DNA from: Nemophila menziesii
Taxonomy: Eukaryota; Streptophyta; Magnoliopsida; Boraginales; Hydrophyllaceae
NCBI GenBank assembly: GCA_029959085.1
Contig: JARWIR010000042.1
Location: 2,884,544-2,948,543, forward strand
Length of the DNA stretch: 64,000 bases
Direction: 5' to 3'
Below are positions 34,015 through 44,515 of the stretch, one piece after another; positions within the stretch are counted from its first letter, which is position 1; the number at the start of each line of letters is the position of its first letter. The position numbers and the translations under genes were made by a program. The notes under the pieces were generated by a model that ran no database searches, was not told the DNA's origin, and saw only the letters and a list, made by a program, of their open reading frames with translations.

Positions 34015-34469
34015 ATATTTTAGTCTACAAATTTCTTATATTCTTATATAGTATTGTCATATCCTAATTAAAAGGCAATTGTCTTGTATAGCAGGTTATA
34101 TCATTTTCTTTTACATCTATCTTTATTAAAACATATATTTTAGAGATTATTACCCAAGAGGTCTTGAAGACACCACCTCGTGACCTAAGAAGACCGGCTC
34201 TTTAGCCTCTTCTTACTAAAGGCCAGAACAGAAAATTAACACTATAAACCAAAAAACCAATTACTTTTTTACCCTTTTTTTGTTTTTTAATTCTCTATAT
34301 ATACTTATTTAATCAGAAATATTTTATAAAACCTAATATTCATTCTTTCTCTCTCATCTCTCTCCTCCCATTATCTCACGTCAATTACCCATAACACCTC
34401 CAAAGCTCAGATCTGTCGCTGACCACCAGAGCTCAGATTTAATCTCATTACTTATCTTACAACCCTACC

Positions 34470-34565
34470 ATGGCAACATCATCATCAGCCCTTTCTATCC
34501 CTCCGATTGATAGTTTGTTCACATCTACTAAAGCTAAGCTTAATAAAGCACAAGCTGCGAAATGA
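34470..34565 (+). other. Small open frame in Mutator-like element A
   Basis: A 31-codon frame begins in a good initiation context (accatggc) and reads MATSSSALSIPPIDSLFTST, then a Lys/Ala-rich end. It follows a TATA-like box and a CT-rich leader. It may be the first exon of a captured host gene, or chance; I do not recognise the protein. Confidence 0.3.
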
Positions 34566-35084
34566 CATCCACCACGAATGGCCGCTGCTGGATCTCATGG
34601 AAAGTGAGTCTCGAACCTGAAGAGCAATAACACCGCCGTAAAACCCGACTAGATCTGGCCAAAGTTGAACCCCTGCGAATCTCGGCGCTGTTGCAAATCT
34701 CGGTGCTGTTGCGAGTTCCGGATCTGAAGAGAATATGATTTGTTTTAGGCAATTTGCAGATTGTATCATTATTCTTTATTTTTATTTTTTTGTCCATATA
34801 TCATTATTCTTTAGAAACCTGATAATTTGCAGGTTGTTAAAGTGATGGAATCCCACTTAAAGTGATGGAGATGGACTTCACTAGCGATGGTTAAAGAGAT
34901 TGTAATTGTTTTTTCTTTTGTTTTTTTAACGCTGCTCAATACTTTGAGTTTCCTATTTCTCATATGATTTGCGGAGATGAGAAATTTTATGAGCATAATT
35001 TTTTTTTTCTTTTTTTTCTTTGTAATTATAATGTAATAATTTCATCTTTGTAATGTAAAATAGATTTTTGTATTAAACATCATA

Positions 35085-35430
35085 ACTTTTGTCTAAATGC
35101 TCAACACTTTTACTGATTAAACAAGAAATGCTCAACACTTTTACTGATTATACAAGAAGAACTCAGAAAGTTACTGAGCATGCTCTGTAAAGTCAATCAA
35201 CAAAAAAATTCGAATACTCAACAACTTTTTTCGATACTCAGAACTTTTTTTCAATACTCAGCAACTTTTTTCATGCTCAGTAGCCCATGTTCAGTACTTT
35301 TTCCATGCTCAGTACCCTAGGCTCAGAACTTTTTCCATACTCAATACCCCAAAATCAGAACTATTTTCTACGCTTAGAACTATTTTCCACGCTCAGAACT
35401 TTTTTCCACGCTCAGAACTTTTTCCGACGG
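35085..35430. repeat. Minisatellite of gctcagaactttttcca words, copy A
   Basis: Roughly 18-30 bp units with the core (g/a)ctcag(a/t)aact(t)n recur from 35095 to 35425. The same core in inverse orientation fills part of copy B. Confidence 0.85.
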
Positions 35431-35929
35431 TGGACGGCGGTGGACGGCGGTGGTCAGCGGTGATCGGTGGTTGTGGTCGGAGCTGGAATTTATTTGATAA
35501 TTAATGAAATAGGAGATAGAAAAAAATGATAAAGAAGGAGAGAGATTAATGGTAATGGAGGAGATAGAGTAATGGTAGTGGAGGAGAGAGAATAATCTAT
35601 TTTTTTGTCTTATATGCACTAGAAAGGTAGTTATGACATTGGACATCTTATTGACCTCTAAGAAGGAGAGAGGAATTGACTAGCTCATATGTGTCACTAC
35701 AATAATCTTTAAGACCCCATAGGTAATTGACCCTAACTTTTTTATGATTTTAATAAAGATAGATATAAAAGAAATTGATATAACCTGTTATGCAAGACAA
35801 TTTGCCTTCATGAACCCCAATCTTCCGAAAGATCCCAAATTATCCTTATTTTTCACTTAACTTTTGAGTAGTTAACCCTAGTATTAGTAATATAATTCGT
35901 AGTATTTACTTGTTTCTAAATTATGTAAC

Positions 35930-36136
35930 CCATCCTTCTCTTTTGCCTGTAGAAGGAACAATATAGTTGCCAATTGGATAGCCAAAAACTCGTCATTAGG
36001 TAATGGTTTAGGCTTAGATAGGATTTCTATCCCTTCTCAATTAGTGAGACTTATTACTCTTGATGCCGCCCCCTCGGGGATTGACTAACTATCTTGTAAT
36101 TTCTTTATTGATGAAAGCTTTTAGAACAAAAAAAAC
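35930..36136 (+). mobile_element. 5'-truncated LINE tail
   Basis: A + frame reads RRNNIVANWIAKNSSLGNG (RNase H end), stops at TGA near 36085, and is followed by a 3' UTR and an A-run at about 36128-36135. A target duplication was not resolved. Confidence 0.7.
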
Positions 36137-37170
36137 CTACTTTTTGTGACATTGTTGTCCCTTTTTTAAATTTTTGTTAGTTGATTGCTAACCAATGTGA
36201 ATCACTAAATCAGATTCTAGAATTCGATCTGTGTTGTCAAAGTGGGTTGTTAAATTGGGTCGTGGCGGGAGGCAACGACGATTGATCATATATGCTTCTA
36301 ATCTATGGCTGAATATGATCTGAATTTGCATATGTACTTGATGTAAGATATATCTGGCAAATTATCAATCTCCACAATACTTGACACTGAGTCATGGTGG
36401 CGTGCGAAGAAGAGGACGAATTGAAATTGGGCTTCATATTCACGACGGAGGTTTATAATGATGATAGCGATGGTGGTGGTGGAACCCGAGTACTTATTGC
36501 CGTTGATTATGAAGTTTGAAGGTTGTGAATCGGATAATTGGTTTTTGTGATTCTGGATTGTTGGGTTTGATAGCCTGTTCATGAAGTAAGAGTAAAAGAA
36601 AAATGCATTTTGTGGGTTTAAAGATTGAAAAGGACAACTCGAATGCTGTTATTTGGATCTAGATACAGCGGTTACAGAGAAGTGAAGAAGGTGAGTTTTT
36701 ATTTGAATTTTTTTGTAATTTATAAAAATCAACTCTTTTATTTGGTAATTTGAACTCATAAACAAGATCCAAGTTATTTTTTTGACGTGGAAAAAATTAC
36801 CACGTGGCGCTGAGGTGGAGATGACATAGCACCAGATGGTGTTGACTTGCTGAAAATGGGAAAAAGGACCCACAATGTCACAAATTCAAAGATAATGGCC
36901 ATTTAGGATCATTCGAAAAATCAGGGTCCATTAAGCTATAACTGGTGTTTACCCAGAGAAATTAGACAAAAGTATTTTAATATACTAAGTGAAAAATTAT
37001 TTTGGGACACTATTAACTTGAAAATTTTTATAGGACGAATAATATGGTATATTGATACATTGGTGTGGGATATAATATGAAATTAATGTACATACAAGTG
37101 TATAAGTTTTAATATTTTTTTTATTATGTAGCCGTTAAATTTTTGTTTATACACTTTTAAGTATGTTGTA
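36137..37170. other. Intergenic DNA, nothing recognised
   Basis: No domain-bearing frame is seen. The stretch at 36780-36960 (acgtggaaaaaattaccacg, tggcgctgaggtgg, then caggtccattaagc-like text) has the flavour of a DNA-transposon end, but I found no partner end. Confidence 0.4.
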
Positions 37171-37174
37171 ATAT

Positions 37175-37300
37175 ATTGGGTCGAAAACCAGTTGAGTGGC
37201 AAGAACCTTACTATTTATTCAGCACTTAAAGGGAGGTACAAGGTTCGAATCCCCTCCCTAAAGGGTGTAAAGATGAAAAGGAACCACGAACAAAATGACA
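37175..37300 (+). mobile_element. tRNA-related SINE-like sequence
   Basis: A B-box-like ggttcgaatcc (37242-37252) lies about 50 bp downstream of an A-box-like gttgagtggcaag (37191-37203). This is the spacing of an RNA polymerase III internal promoter. No tRNA fold is evident. The 3' end is unclear. Confidence 0.5.
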
Positions 37301-38338
37301 TAGAATAAGATGAACAAGCTTAAATAAGTATTTTAGCATAAAAAAAATCATAAAATTCCGTCAAAGTGAAAACACACACTTCAATTAGTGTTCTATATTT
37401 TCACCAGCGGGCCTAAAAGATTGGCACTAATGTAAGACACATTCTTCGATGTGAATGCGTCATCCAGGATCTAAGATATCATATTCAATCAAAATCCATC
37501 TACTTTCACATCTAGGATCTCGGTTGGTAGGGTTTGTTTTTTCAATATGCAACGAGCATAAAAAATCATGTAAATTCATTGTCCTTTCTTGCATTTTCTA
37601 TGTTTGTAATGTACGTGTTCAGTCTAAATCGGTTTGTGAGGATGTGTTCATCTACGAGAATGAATGAGTATTTAATATGTTGTCTAAAAGGTACTTGTGC
37701 ACCAACTCCACGTTTGCATTATCTTTCGAGCCTAACGATGACCTCCAACCTGTTGCCAACACTTTGAAATGATTGAACATTCCATTACTGGTAGACCATA
37801 CAAGTAAAGATCAATGAATAGTTGACTAATTTTTTTATCTTAATCAGTATAAGAACTTGTTGGTAAGTATTGATCCTACACTTGAAATTATCATACACGT
37901 GTTGGGTGACGTTAACAAAATTTGCTAATCTCAAGAAATTCCTGAACTTCTGTGTGTAGCCGTCTTAGTAAAAGTACAAAATCATATCAACCAACTGAGA
38001 GAACCCAATTACAAAAGTCAGTATGTGATGAATGTAATTGCTTGGCTATTTGGTGTAGTATTGGTCTGCTTAAACATTATCAATGGGTTTCCAATTGTTT
38101 ACTTGGTTGTGTTACTATGAAAATATTGGAATTTTGTATACGGTGTTGAATTGTTAGTATAAATTCAGTGGGACATGCGTATATGTATCAGTCATATACT
38201 TCACGAATGCAGAAATTATAATATGTTAAACATATCGACTAACACATCAATAATATATCATTCAACAATCTAAACATATAAATGATATCATAAGCACGAT
38301 GTTTTTGAATAAAACATTTTAGACAATCTATATAGCAC
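37301..38338. other. Intergenic DNA, nothing recognised
   Basis: Short frames at 37455-37767 and 37952-38149 lack recognisable domains. Confidence 0.4.
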
Positions 38339-38512
38339 TGGTGTCGGATAAGGTGTGATAAAAATAAGATAATAAAGATGCGACTAAACACCCTTACCGA
38401 GTACGGTACTCACTGCAAGTATCATAGGTCGTACGTAAGTCTTAATGATAAATAAAGATTCGTTCTCAGAAAATTAGTGTGTTATACGAACGGATTTAAC
38501 AGAATAGCGTAG

Positions 38513-40078
38513 TGATGTCTCCTCATTTGTGATAGTAAAATACACTCTTGAGACATCATTTTAGGCTTATTTATTAGTTTATAGGTTGATTTTAGCTTAA
38601 TTTAATGCACTTTCCTATTTTGGGTCTTGATTTGTAGAATTATTATTTTTAGAGCATATTGGGTTTAATTGTTTATTTAGTGTGAAGCTTTAAAGATAAT
38701 TATGGAGATTAATTAGAGTCCAAGTCAAAGATTACAACTTATGGAAAGAGATATGCATGGAAATTGGAGATAGAAGGAAACTGAGTTCAATTAGGAAAGG
38801 GAAAAACTGCCTAAATCTGGGATTCTGCAGAACACGTCTAAAGATTGGTGTTTTTACCTAAGAAATAGGCCGAATTTGGTAATTTCCTTCTAAAGGTCCT
38901 AGATAATTCTGTTGCGATTCTTTTGGTATCTTGTGGAGCAAAATCCGACCAATAACAAAGAAGTTATGACCAAAACAACGCAGCAGTGTTTATCTTACGA
39001 ATTTGGGTTGGGCCAGGAGCCCATTACTTGAAGTTATCTCCAAGAAACGAATTAGGTCAACCTCTAACCTATAAATACAGCCTCTTAACACTCTTAAATC
39101 ATCCTTGGCCAGACCCTAAGGCCAAGAGGAAGCTGCAACACAAGAGAAGAAGTCTGGAGGGAGCTGTGCAACAACTATGTCTCCTTCAACCTCTTATTTT
39201 GTAATTCTTTCTTCTTCTTTTCTTTGTATGAACTAATTCTCTTAGCTTAGGTTTTGCATAATGTATAAACTGTGAATTCTAGTTCTTCTATCTAAGTTCT
39301 TTGGGAATTATATGTTTTAATCTGATATTAGCTACTTACCCTTATATTTGATTATGTGTTTTGATTTAATGACTGTTTTCCTTGCTAGTGCACGAGTATA
39401 GGATTACCTTAATAGTAGTTAGATGGTCACCTTGTAAGGGTGTTTAACTATTGAACCACCACATAACGTCTAGTGTCGATAGCAGTTCTGACAAAACATA
39501 CTTCTAACTAGATAGTCATTAAGGTTTGTTTTAACCACCATATCACCAAGATTGCAGTATTTGCTTAGGGCCTTAGTGGCGTTTGATAACCCTATTTTAA
39601 ATCACTTCTTGGTTGTGCCGTTGCCCCCTTAGTCGCTCTCAAGGTCTAAGGTAGTGGAATTTAGAATCCTGACTAAGTATACCAAGAGCTAATATTCTCC
39701 CTTATGAATTAGATTTAATAGATAGAATTAGAAGGATTAGTGCATACTAGTAAAACCTAAGTTATATCGTTCATACTATTATCTTTTCTTTTCCGTTATT
39801 TATTTTCTGTCTTTAATTTAGTAGTTTAGTTTTCTTATCAAAAAACCAAATAAATATCTATCTTTCTCTTCTTTCTCCTTGCGTATTATTATCTATCTTT
39901 AATATCTGCACTTGATAATTTGCATAAGTTCTCTCTAACTTTCGTCAGTCCCTGAGGAACGAATCTTCTTATCATTAAAACTTGCATACGTCCTGTAATA
40001 CTTGCAGTACAGTGTTAGTTTAGGGTGTGTATTTGCACTTATTTATATCCTTATTTTATCACACCTTAGGCCACACCA
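38513..40078 (+). repeat. 5' LTR
   Basis: Begins tgatgtctcctcatttg and ends ttaggccacacca. It is matched throughout by the 3' LTR without indels. Confidence 0.95.
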
Positions 40079-40080
40079 AG

Positions 40081-40102
40081 TTTTTGGCGCCGCTGCCGGG
40101 GA
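40081..40102 (+). promoter_or_regulatory. Primer-binding site
   Basis: tttttggcgccgctgccggg, two bases after the 5' LTR, matches the tggcgccgttgccgggga type used by plant Athila-like elements (complement of the 3' end of Asp tRNA), with one difference. Confidence 0.85.
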
Positions 40103-40260
40103 CTACATCGTTAGTCCTTGTGCAATTATCTTGTGCTTTTATTTTAGTTAGTTCTATTTTACGCTTTTCTTTTTAGTTTTTGTCTTTACAGATTCTTTTT
40201 AGGCGAAAGCATATTTATTAGGAGATAAAGGTTTCGTGTTATTAGATCCTGAAGAAGCTA

Positions 40261-41391
40261 ATGGAATCTCTAAAGCTCAAGGAGTTAACCCAACAACTTG
40301 AGGAATTACGAGAACAATCGCGAAAACTAGCTCAGAGGAATCTAGTACTTACATCACCTTCATGTCCTAGTTGTGGAGCAAGAGATCACTCGTGGGGACA
40401 TTGCATGAACAATCCAGCCTCAATTTCCTTCATGCCTTATCAAAGAGACCATTATTATGATGGTTATTATCAATCTCAAGGAAATGACGCTGACTATCAA
40501 CCCCCACAGAGTTACAATGGGGTCGGAGATCAACAGAATCATAATCATAATAATCATTATCACGATGATTATTATCAAACACGGCCACAAGCTTATTATC
40601 CTCCACAACCTATCTATCAAGAAGCGCCAATTTATGATGAAGCTTATCAAGAACCACCTCCTTATTCAATGCAGCAGACCATACAAGAACAACCTTCGAG
40701 TTTGAATTCAAGCATGGTTAAGATGATGAACCTAATTGAAAAGATAGAGAATAACCAGCAAAGAATCCAAAACTCAGATGATACGATTGACAATCTTTTG
40801 CAGACAATGTCACAAATGGTGGAAAAAACTAAAATCCTTGCAGAAAGGCAACTCCGAAGTGATAATACTGCTCCAGAAAACAAAGTTTGTCATGCAGTTG
40901 AATTAAGAAGTGGAAAACAACTACCTCCACCAAGACCAGAACCAGAACCAGTCCCTATTCCAGAAGATAAGGTCGAAGAGGTAGTTGAACAAAAAAGTGT
41001 CCAAGAGAAGACACCAGAGAAAAAAGAGAGCCCAGTGGTAACCAATACATGTCCTCCTCCACCATTCCCTTCACATGTCAGAAAGGACAATAACCTGGAA
41101 TTCAAGAAGTTCGTTGACATGGTGAACAAGTTAAAGATCAGCAGCCCGTTTGTAGAAGCTCTCACAAGAATGTCAAGATACGGTCAATTCATGAAGGACA
41201 TTCTTTCTAACAAACGAAGATTCGAAGTTAAAGAGATGAATGGATTACTAGAGGAGTGTAATGCTACATTTGGAATTGAGTTACCACCTATTCCCACGAC
41301 ATCTTGGATGGAACCATCCATGATCATTAAGAATCGAGCTGAAAAGTTCGTGGGAATTAAAGGCAAAGGGTGGAAATTTCGTCATCCTTAA
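40261..41391 (+). CDS. Partial Athila-like gag protein
   Basis: A 376-aa structural protein fragment. It begins with a short coiled-coil-like helix (LKLKELTQQLEELREQSRKL), then a degenerate zinc knuckle (CPSCGARDHSWGHC), a Tyr/Gln/Pro/His-rich low-complexity region, a second helix (NLIEKIENNQQRIQNSDDTI), AVELRSGKQLPPP, and a block typical of Athila gag (LEFKKFVDMVNKLKISSPFVEAL, then YGQFMKDILSNKRRFE). The N-terminal capsid domain usually found before the knuckle is missing, and so is everything after gag. The frame is open and the copy is young, so it may still be expressed; whether it assembles particles is unknown. Confidence 0.88.
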   Translation: MESLKLKELTQQLEELREQSRKLAQRNLVLTSPSCPSCGARDHSWGHCMNNPASISFMPYQRDHYYDGYYQSQGNDADYQPPQSYNGVGDQQNHNHNNHYHDDYYQTRPQAYYPPQPIYQEAPIYDEAYQEPPPYSMQQTIQEQPSSLNSSMVKMMNLIEKIENNQQRIQNSDDTIDNLLQTMSQMVEKTKILAERQLRSDNTAPENKVCHAVELRSGKQLPPPRPEPEPVPIPEDKVEEVVEQKSVQEKTPEKKESPVVTNTCPPPPFPSHVRKDNNLEFKKFVDMVNKLKISSPFVEALTRMSRYGQFMKDILSNKRRFEVKEMNGLLEECNATFGIELPPIPTTSWMEPSMIIKNRAEKFVGIKGKGWKFRHP

Positions 41392-41699
41392 TCGAGGTAA
41401 CACGTCTAACTTTGAAAGACGTTAAACAAAAGTGCTGTACGGGAGACAACCCGTAATTTCTTTTATGTTTTTACGTTTTTAGTTTTTAATTTTTGTTTAG
41501 ATTAGTTAATTTTAGTTGATATTGCATATTTGAGAAAGGTATTAGTGTTTTTGATGATTAGGTATTGGAGAAATCGAGTTAGGGAAGCGAGCAAAATTTT
41601 TTTGGACAGAAACTTCGGCAAGCCATATCTTTGCGCTCGGATATCGGAATCAGGTGATTTTTGAGCCTAAACTGCATAACTTTTCGAGATCTAGCTGCT

Positions 41700-41975
41700 G
41701 GGGAGGTTTTTGTCACGTGCGGTACACCGGACCTCAGCCGCGGTGCACCGCATGGTCAAAAACCCGTACTACGGGTTGCTACCGCGGGTTTTATCCAGAA
41801 ACGAAAAAAAAAATAGCTGATGGGTCCGGTATACCGGACCCTATACCGCGCCATGCACCGCACAAACACGTGCCACGGGGTCCTACCACGGGTTTTTTGA
41901 CGTAGGAGGCGCGGTGTACCCCGCGGTACACCCCATGGTCCGCAGGGGTAGTCCGCAGCGCCGCAAGGGAGAGAA
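41700..41975. repeat. GC-rich palindrome-dense island inside the element
   Basis: About 275 bp of markedly higher G+C with many short inverted repeats built from ggtacacc/ggtgtacc, ccgcgg and accacggg words. It includes a perfect 20-bp palindrome at 41822-41841 (gggtccggtataccggaccc). It has no extended coding frame of recognisable origin. Confidence 0.8.
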
Positions 41976-42381
41976 AAACCTACGGGATTTGATTATAAAG
42001 GAGGTATTAAGCTTTTAGTTCCGAATTTTATAAACCCAAACCCTCTTTTTCTTCTCCACGACTCTCCTAACTCCATTGAAACTCATCAAAACCTTCACCA
42101 ATCATCAAAACACTACCCAATCACCATGAAAACACATCCAATTCATTCTCCACATCATTACAAGGAAGATTCAACCACCTATATCATCCCAAAACACCTT
42201 GAATCCAAGAATCAAAAGCTTAAATTTCAGAATTTCATCCTACAATTTCTTAAATCCAAGCCAATCCATGAAGAATCCATCTTACCCACATAGAGAATCA
42301 TCATCAAATCACCTTTCCTAACCCAGTTTAAGCTTGTACAACCAATAATCAAGAGTGTCAAATTTCAAGAGTGGTTAAAGC

Positions 42382-44513
42382 TTTGAGTTGGGGGTCAATT
42401 GAGATGATTAAGAGAACATGCACATTATCTACTGTATGGGAGTTGAAGAAATCAAGGTGTTGGATTTAATTGAGAAGAAATCAAGTGAGACAAGTCATAG
42501 TTCCAATTCAAAGGGTAAAACAAGTCAAGAGAAGAGAGGTTAGCATGCTGTGTTTGATTCAAAGAGCAAAAAGATTCTAACTTTAGTGAAGAAGACAACA
42601 CAACCTCTACAAATCAAAGACCTTATACCCAAAGAAAAATAGAAAGCTTCAATGGCCATGATAGCTTCTCCGAAGTAACAATTAAAGGAACTACCTTTTT
42701 CTTATACGAAAGTATTTGAAGAAGAAGTTGAAGGAGAATTCATGAAGATTCATGGAGATTTGGAATGCTTGGGTTGTTTATGAATTGTAATGTGTGAGGA
42801 GAAGAAGAAGATGTGGCACAGTTGATCTATGAGGAGGTGATACGAATTTTCGATCTCTCCCATGACGTTATATAATGCTATATCCAATTATGGTCACGTG
42901 TCCTAAACGAAAAGCGAATAAGAAGTTGGGTGAAGAAGATACATTAGAATTTAATCCGAGTATCGTCTAGGCGAGGTAAAAGCCTCAAAGAGTATGTTTT
43001 CTTTCTTCCCTACCATTTCTTTATGTGCAATATGTATGCTAATTTTAAATTTTATTTTTCTTGAGTCTTTTTCGAGTTGTGGGGACACGACTCATTTTTG
43101 AGTTGGGGGTGGGGATTCGTTGTCCTCATCTTCCTTTTTGTTTTTTCATAAAATTTAAAATTTTTTGGGTTGAATTAGGCATAGAATATGTTGAATGTAC
43201 CTATTTGAGCATGATTTTATTAAGTTAATGATAGTAAGTAGTATGTTTTTGAAAGATGTTGCAAATTTGTTTAGATACATGCATGAAAACAGGAAATAAA
43301 GGATAGAAAAGTTAATGAGCAATGCTAAGAAGTATGTTGAAACTTAGGAATAGTTATTTGGTGTGTAGAACGTGAGGTTTGAAATTAGTTGAAAACCCAC
43401 TTGTCTATGAACTAATAATGAAAACGTAACAAAATCCGGTAGTTAGAAAAATGAATAAGGCAGTTCGTTCATGATTAAAACACTTGAAGCCTTTATACTT
43501 TCTCACCCTTTTATTTGATTATTGTTATTTATCCGTCTTAGCCCCTCTGAGCCTTTCTAAAGCCTTTTCTTGAAACACATTATAATCCTTACCCTAGTTT
43601 TAGGACTCATCTATATGACCCGCACTCGAATCGCAAAACCTGAGACAACTCGTTTTAGAGCTTGAGTTTGGGGTGGTGGGTTTCATCATTAGGGAACTTT
43701 GGGATTTGGGTATTATCTTTGTGATTTTATTGATGATGAATTGGTATTATTGTAACCCTTTGCCGGGGTAATAGTGAATGAAAAAGAAGCTACGAGCTAA
43801 ACTTGCCAACAAGGGCATTAAAAAGAAAGAATATATATATGAAAAATAGTGTGATATCTCAACATCAAAAAGAGAGTCAGAACTATACAAAAAAAAAGAA
43901 AAAAATTGTTATGAAAAGAATATATATTCGGACCGGCAAAGTGGATTTTAAATCATCAAAGGTTTTATTTGGATTAATTGGGGATGCAAATCAAAAGCAT
44001 CAATAAATTGGGTTGAGTGAGAACATCTTCGAGTGAAAACTCAAGCTCTAGGGCGATTCGTTGATGGCTAGCGAGGAGAGAGCCAAAAGCTCACTTTTCA
44101 TTATCCAAATATACCACACCCGTCCTTAAGCCACATTATAACCAAAGACCTTAGGATTTCTAACTACTAGATGGAGAAACAATTGAGGTAGTAGGTAGTA
44201 GGTAAGTGGACCATTGGATGCTGTATTTGGGACCTATGAACAACCTATAGCCATTAACCTGAACTAAGTTATCATCCTCTCCTTCTGGCATTGCGAAATT
44301 AATCTTAACTTGAGTTTATGGATTGTTGATTACATGTATATTAAGCATATTTGTGCATTATTTCTTGAGCATTACTACATGAGACTTTTTAGATTTTTGC
44401 TCTAGGATCATTCATTGTGTTCTGTTCTTATTCTCCTCCTACTTCTTCTTCTTGACTACCCTACTGTTCTTTACTTTTATTGTATCGGGACGATACAACT
44501 TTGAGTTGGGGGT
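42382..44513 (+). promoter_or_regulatory. Polypurine tract and internal look-alikes
   Basis: The tract next to the 3' LTR is tttgagttgggggt at 44500-44513. Identical copies lie at 42382-42395 and 43097-43110, and a close variant (cttgagtttggggtggtggg) at 43661-43680. Confidence 0.75.
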
Positions 44514-44515
44514 CT

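Larger units (their letters stand above)
34143..35733. mobile_element. Non-autonomous Mutator-like element, copy A
   Basis: Ends gagattattaccc and ggtaattgaccc match the two ends of copy B (48204-49972) in inverted orientation, and the subterminal sequence aagaggtcttgaag is shared. A TATA-like tatata at 34296-34302 and a CT-rich leader precede a small open frame at 34470-34565. The other half carries a gctcagaact minisatellite. There is no transposase. The 9-bp flanks tatatttta and taacttttt match only partly. Confidence 0.75.
34071..35808. mobile_element. Palindromic element split by a Mutator-like insertion
   Basis: The left arm 34071-34133 (aaggcaattgtcttgtatag, then aggttatatca and atctatctttattaaaa) is the inverse of the right arm 35743-35808 with few differences. 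The two arms would form a short MITE of about 150 bp if the 1.59 kb between them were removed. Confidence 0.75.

Noticed and set aside
37242..37252. B-box ggttcgaatcc as part of a tRNA gene.
   Set aside because: No acceptor stem, anticodon stem or D-arm can be folded around it at tRNA spacing; a SINE-like origin fits better.
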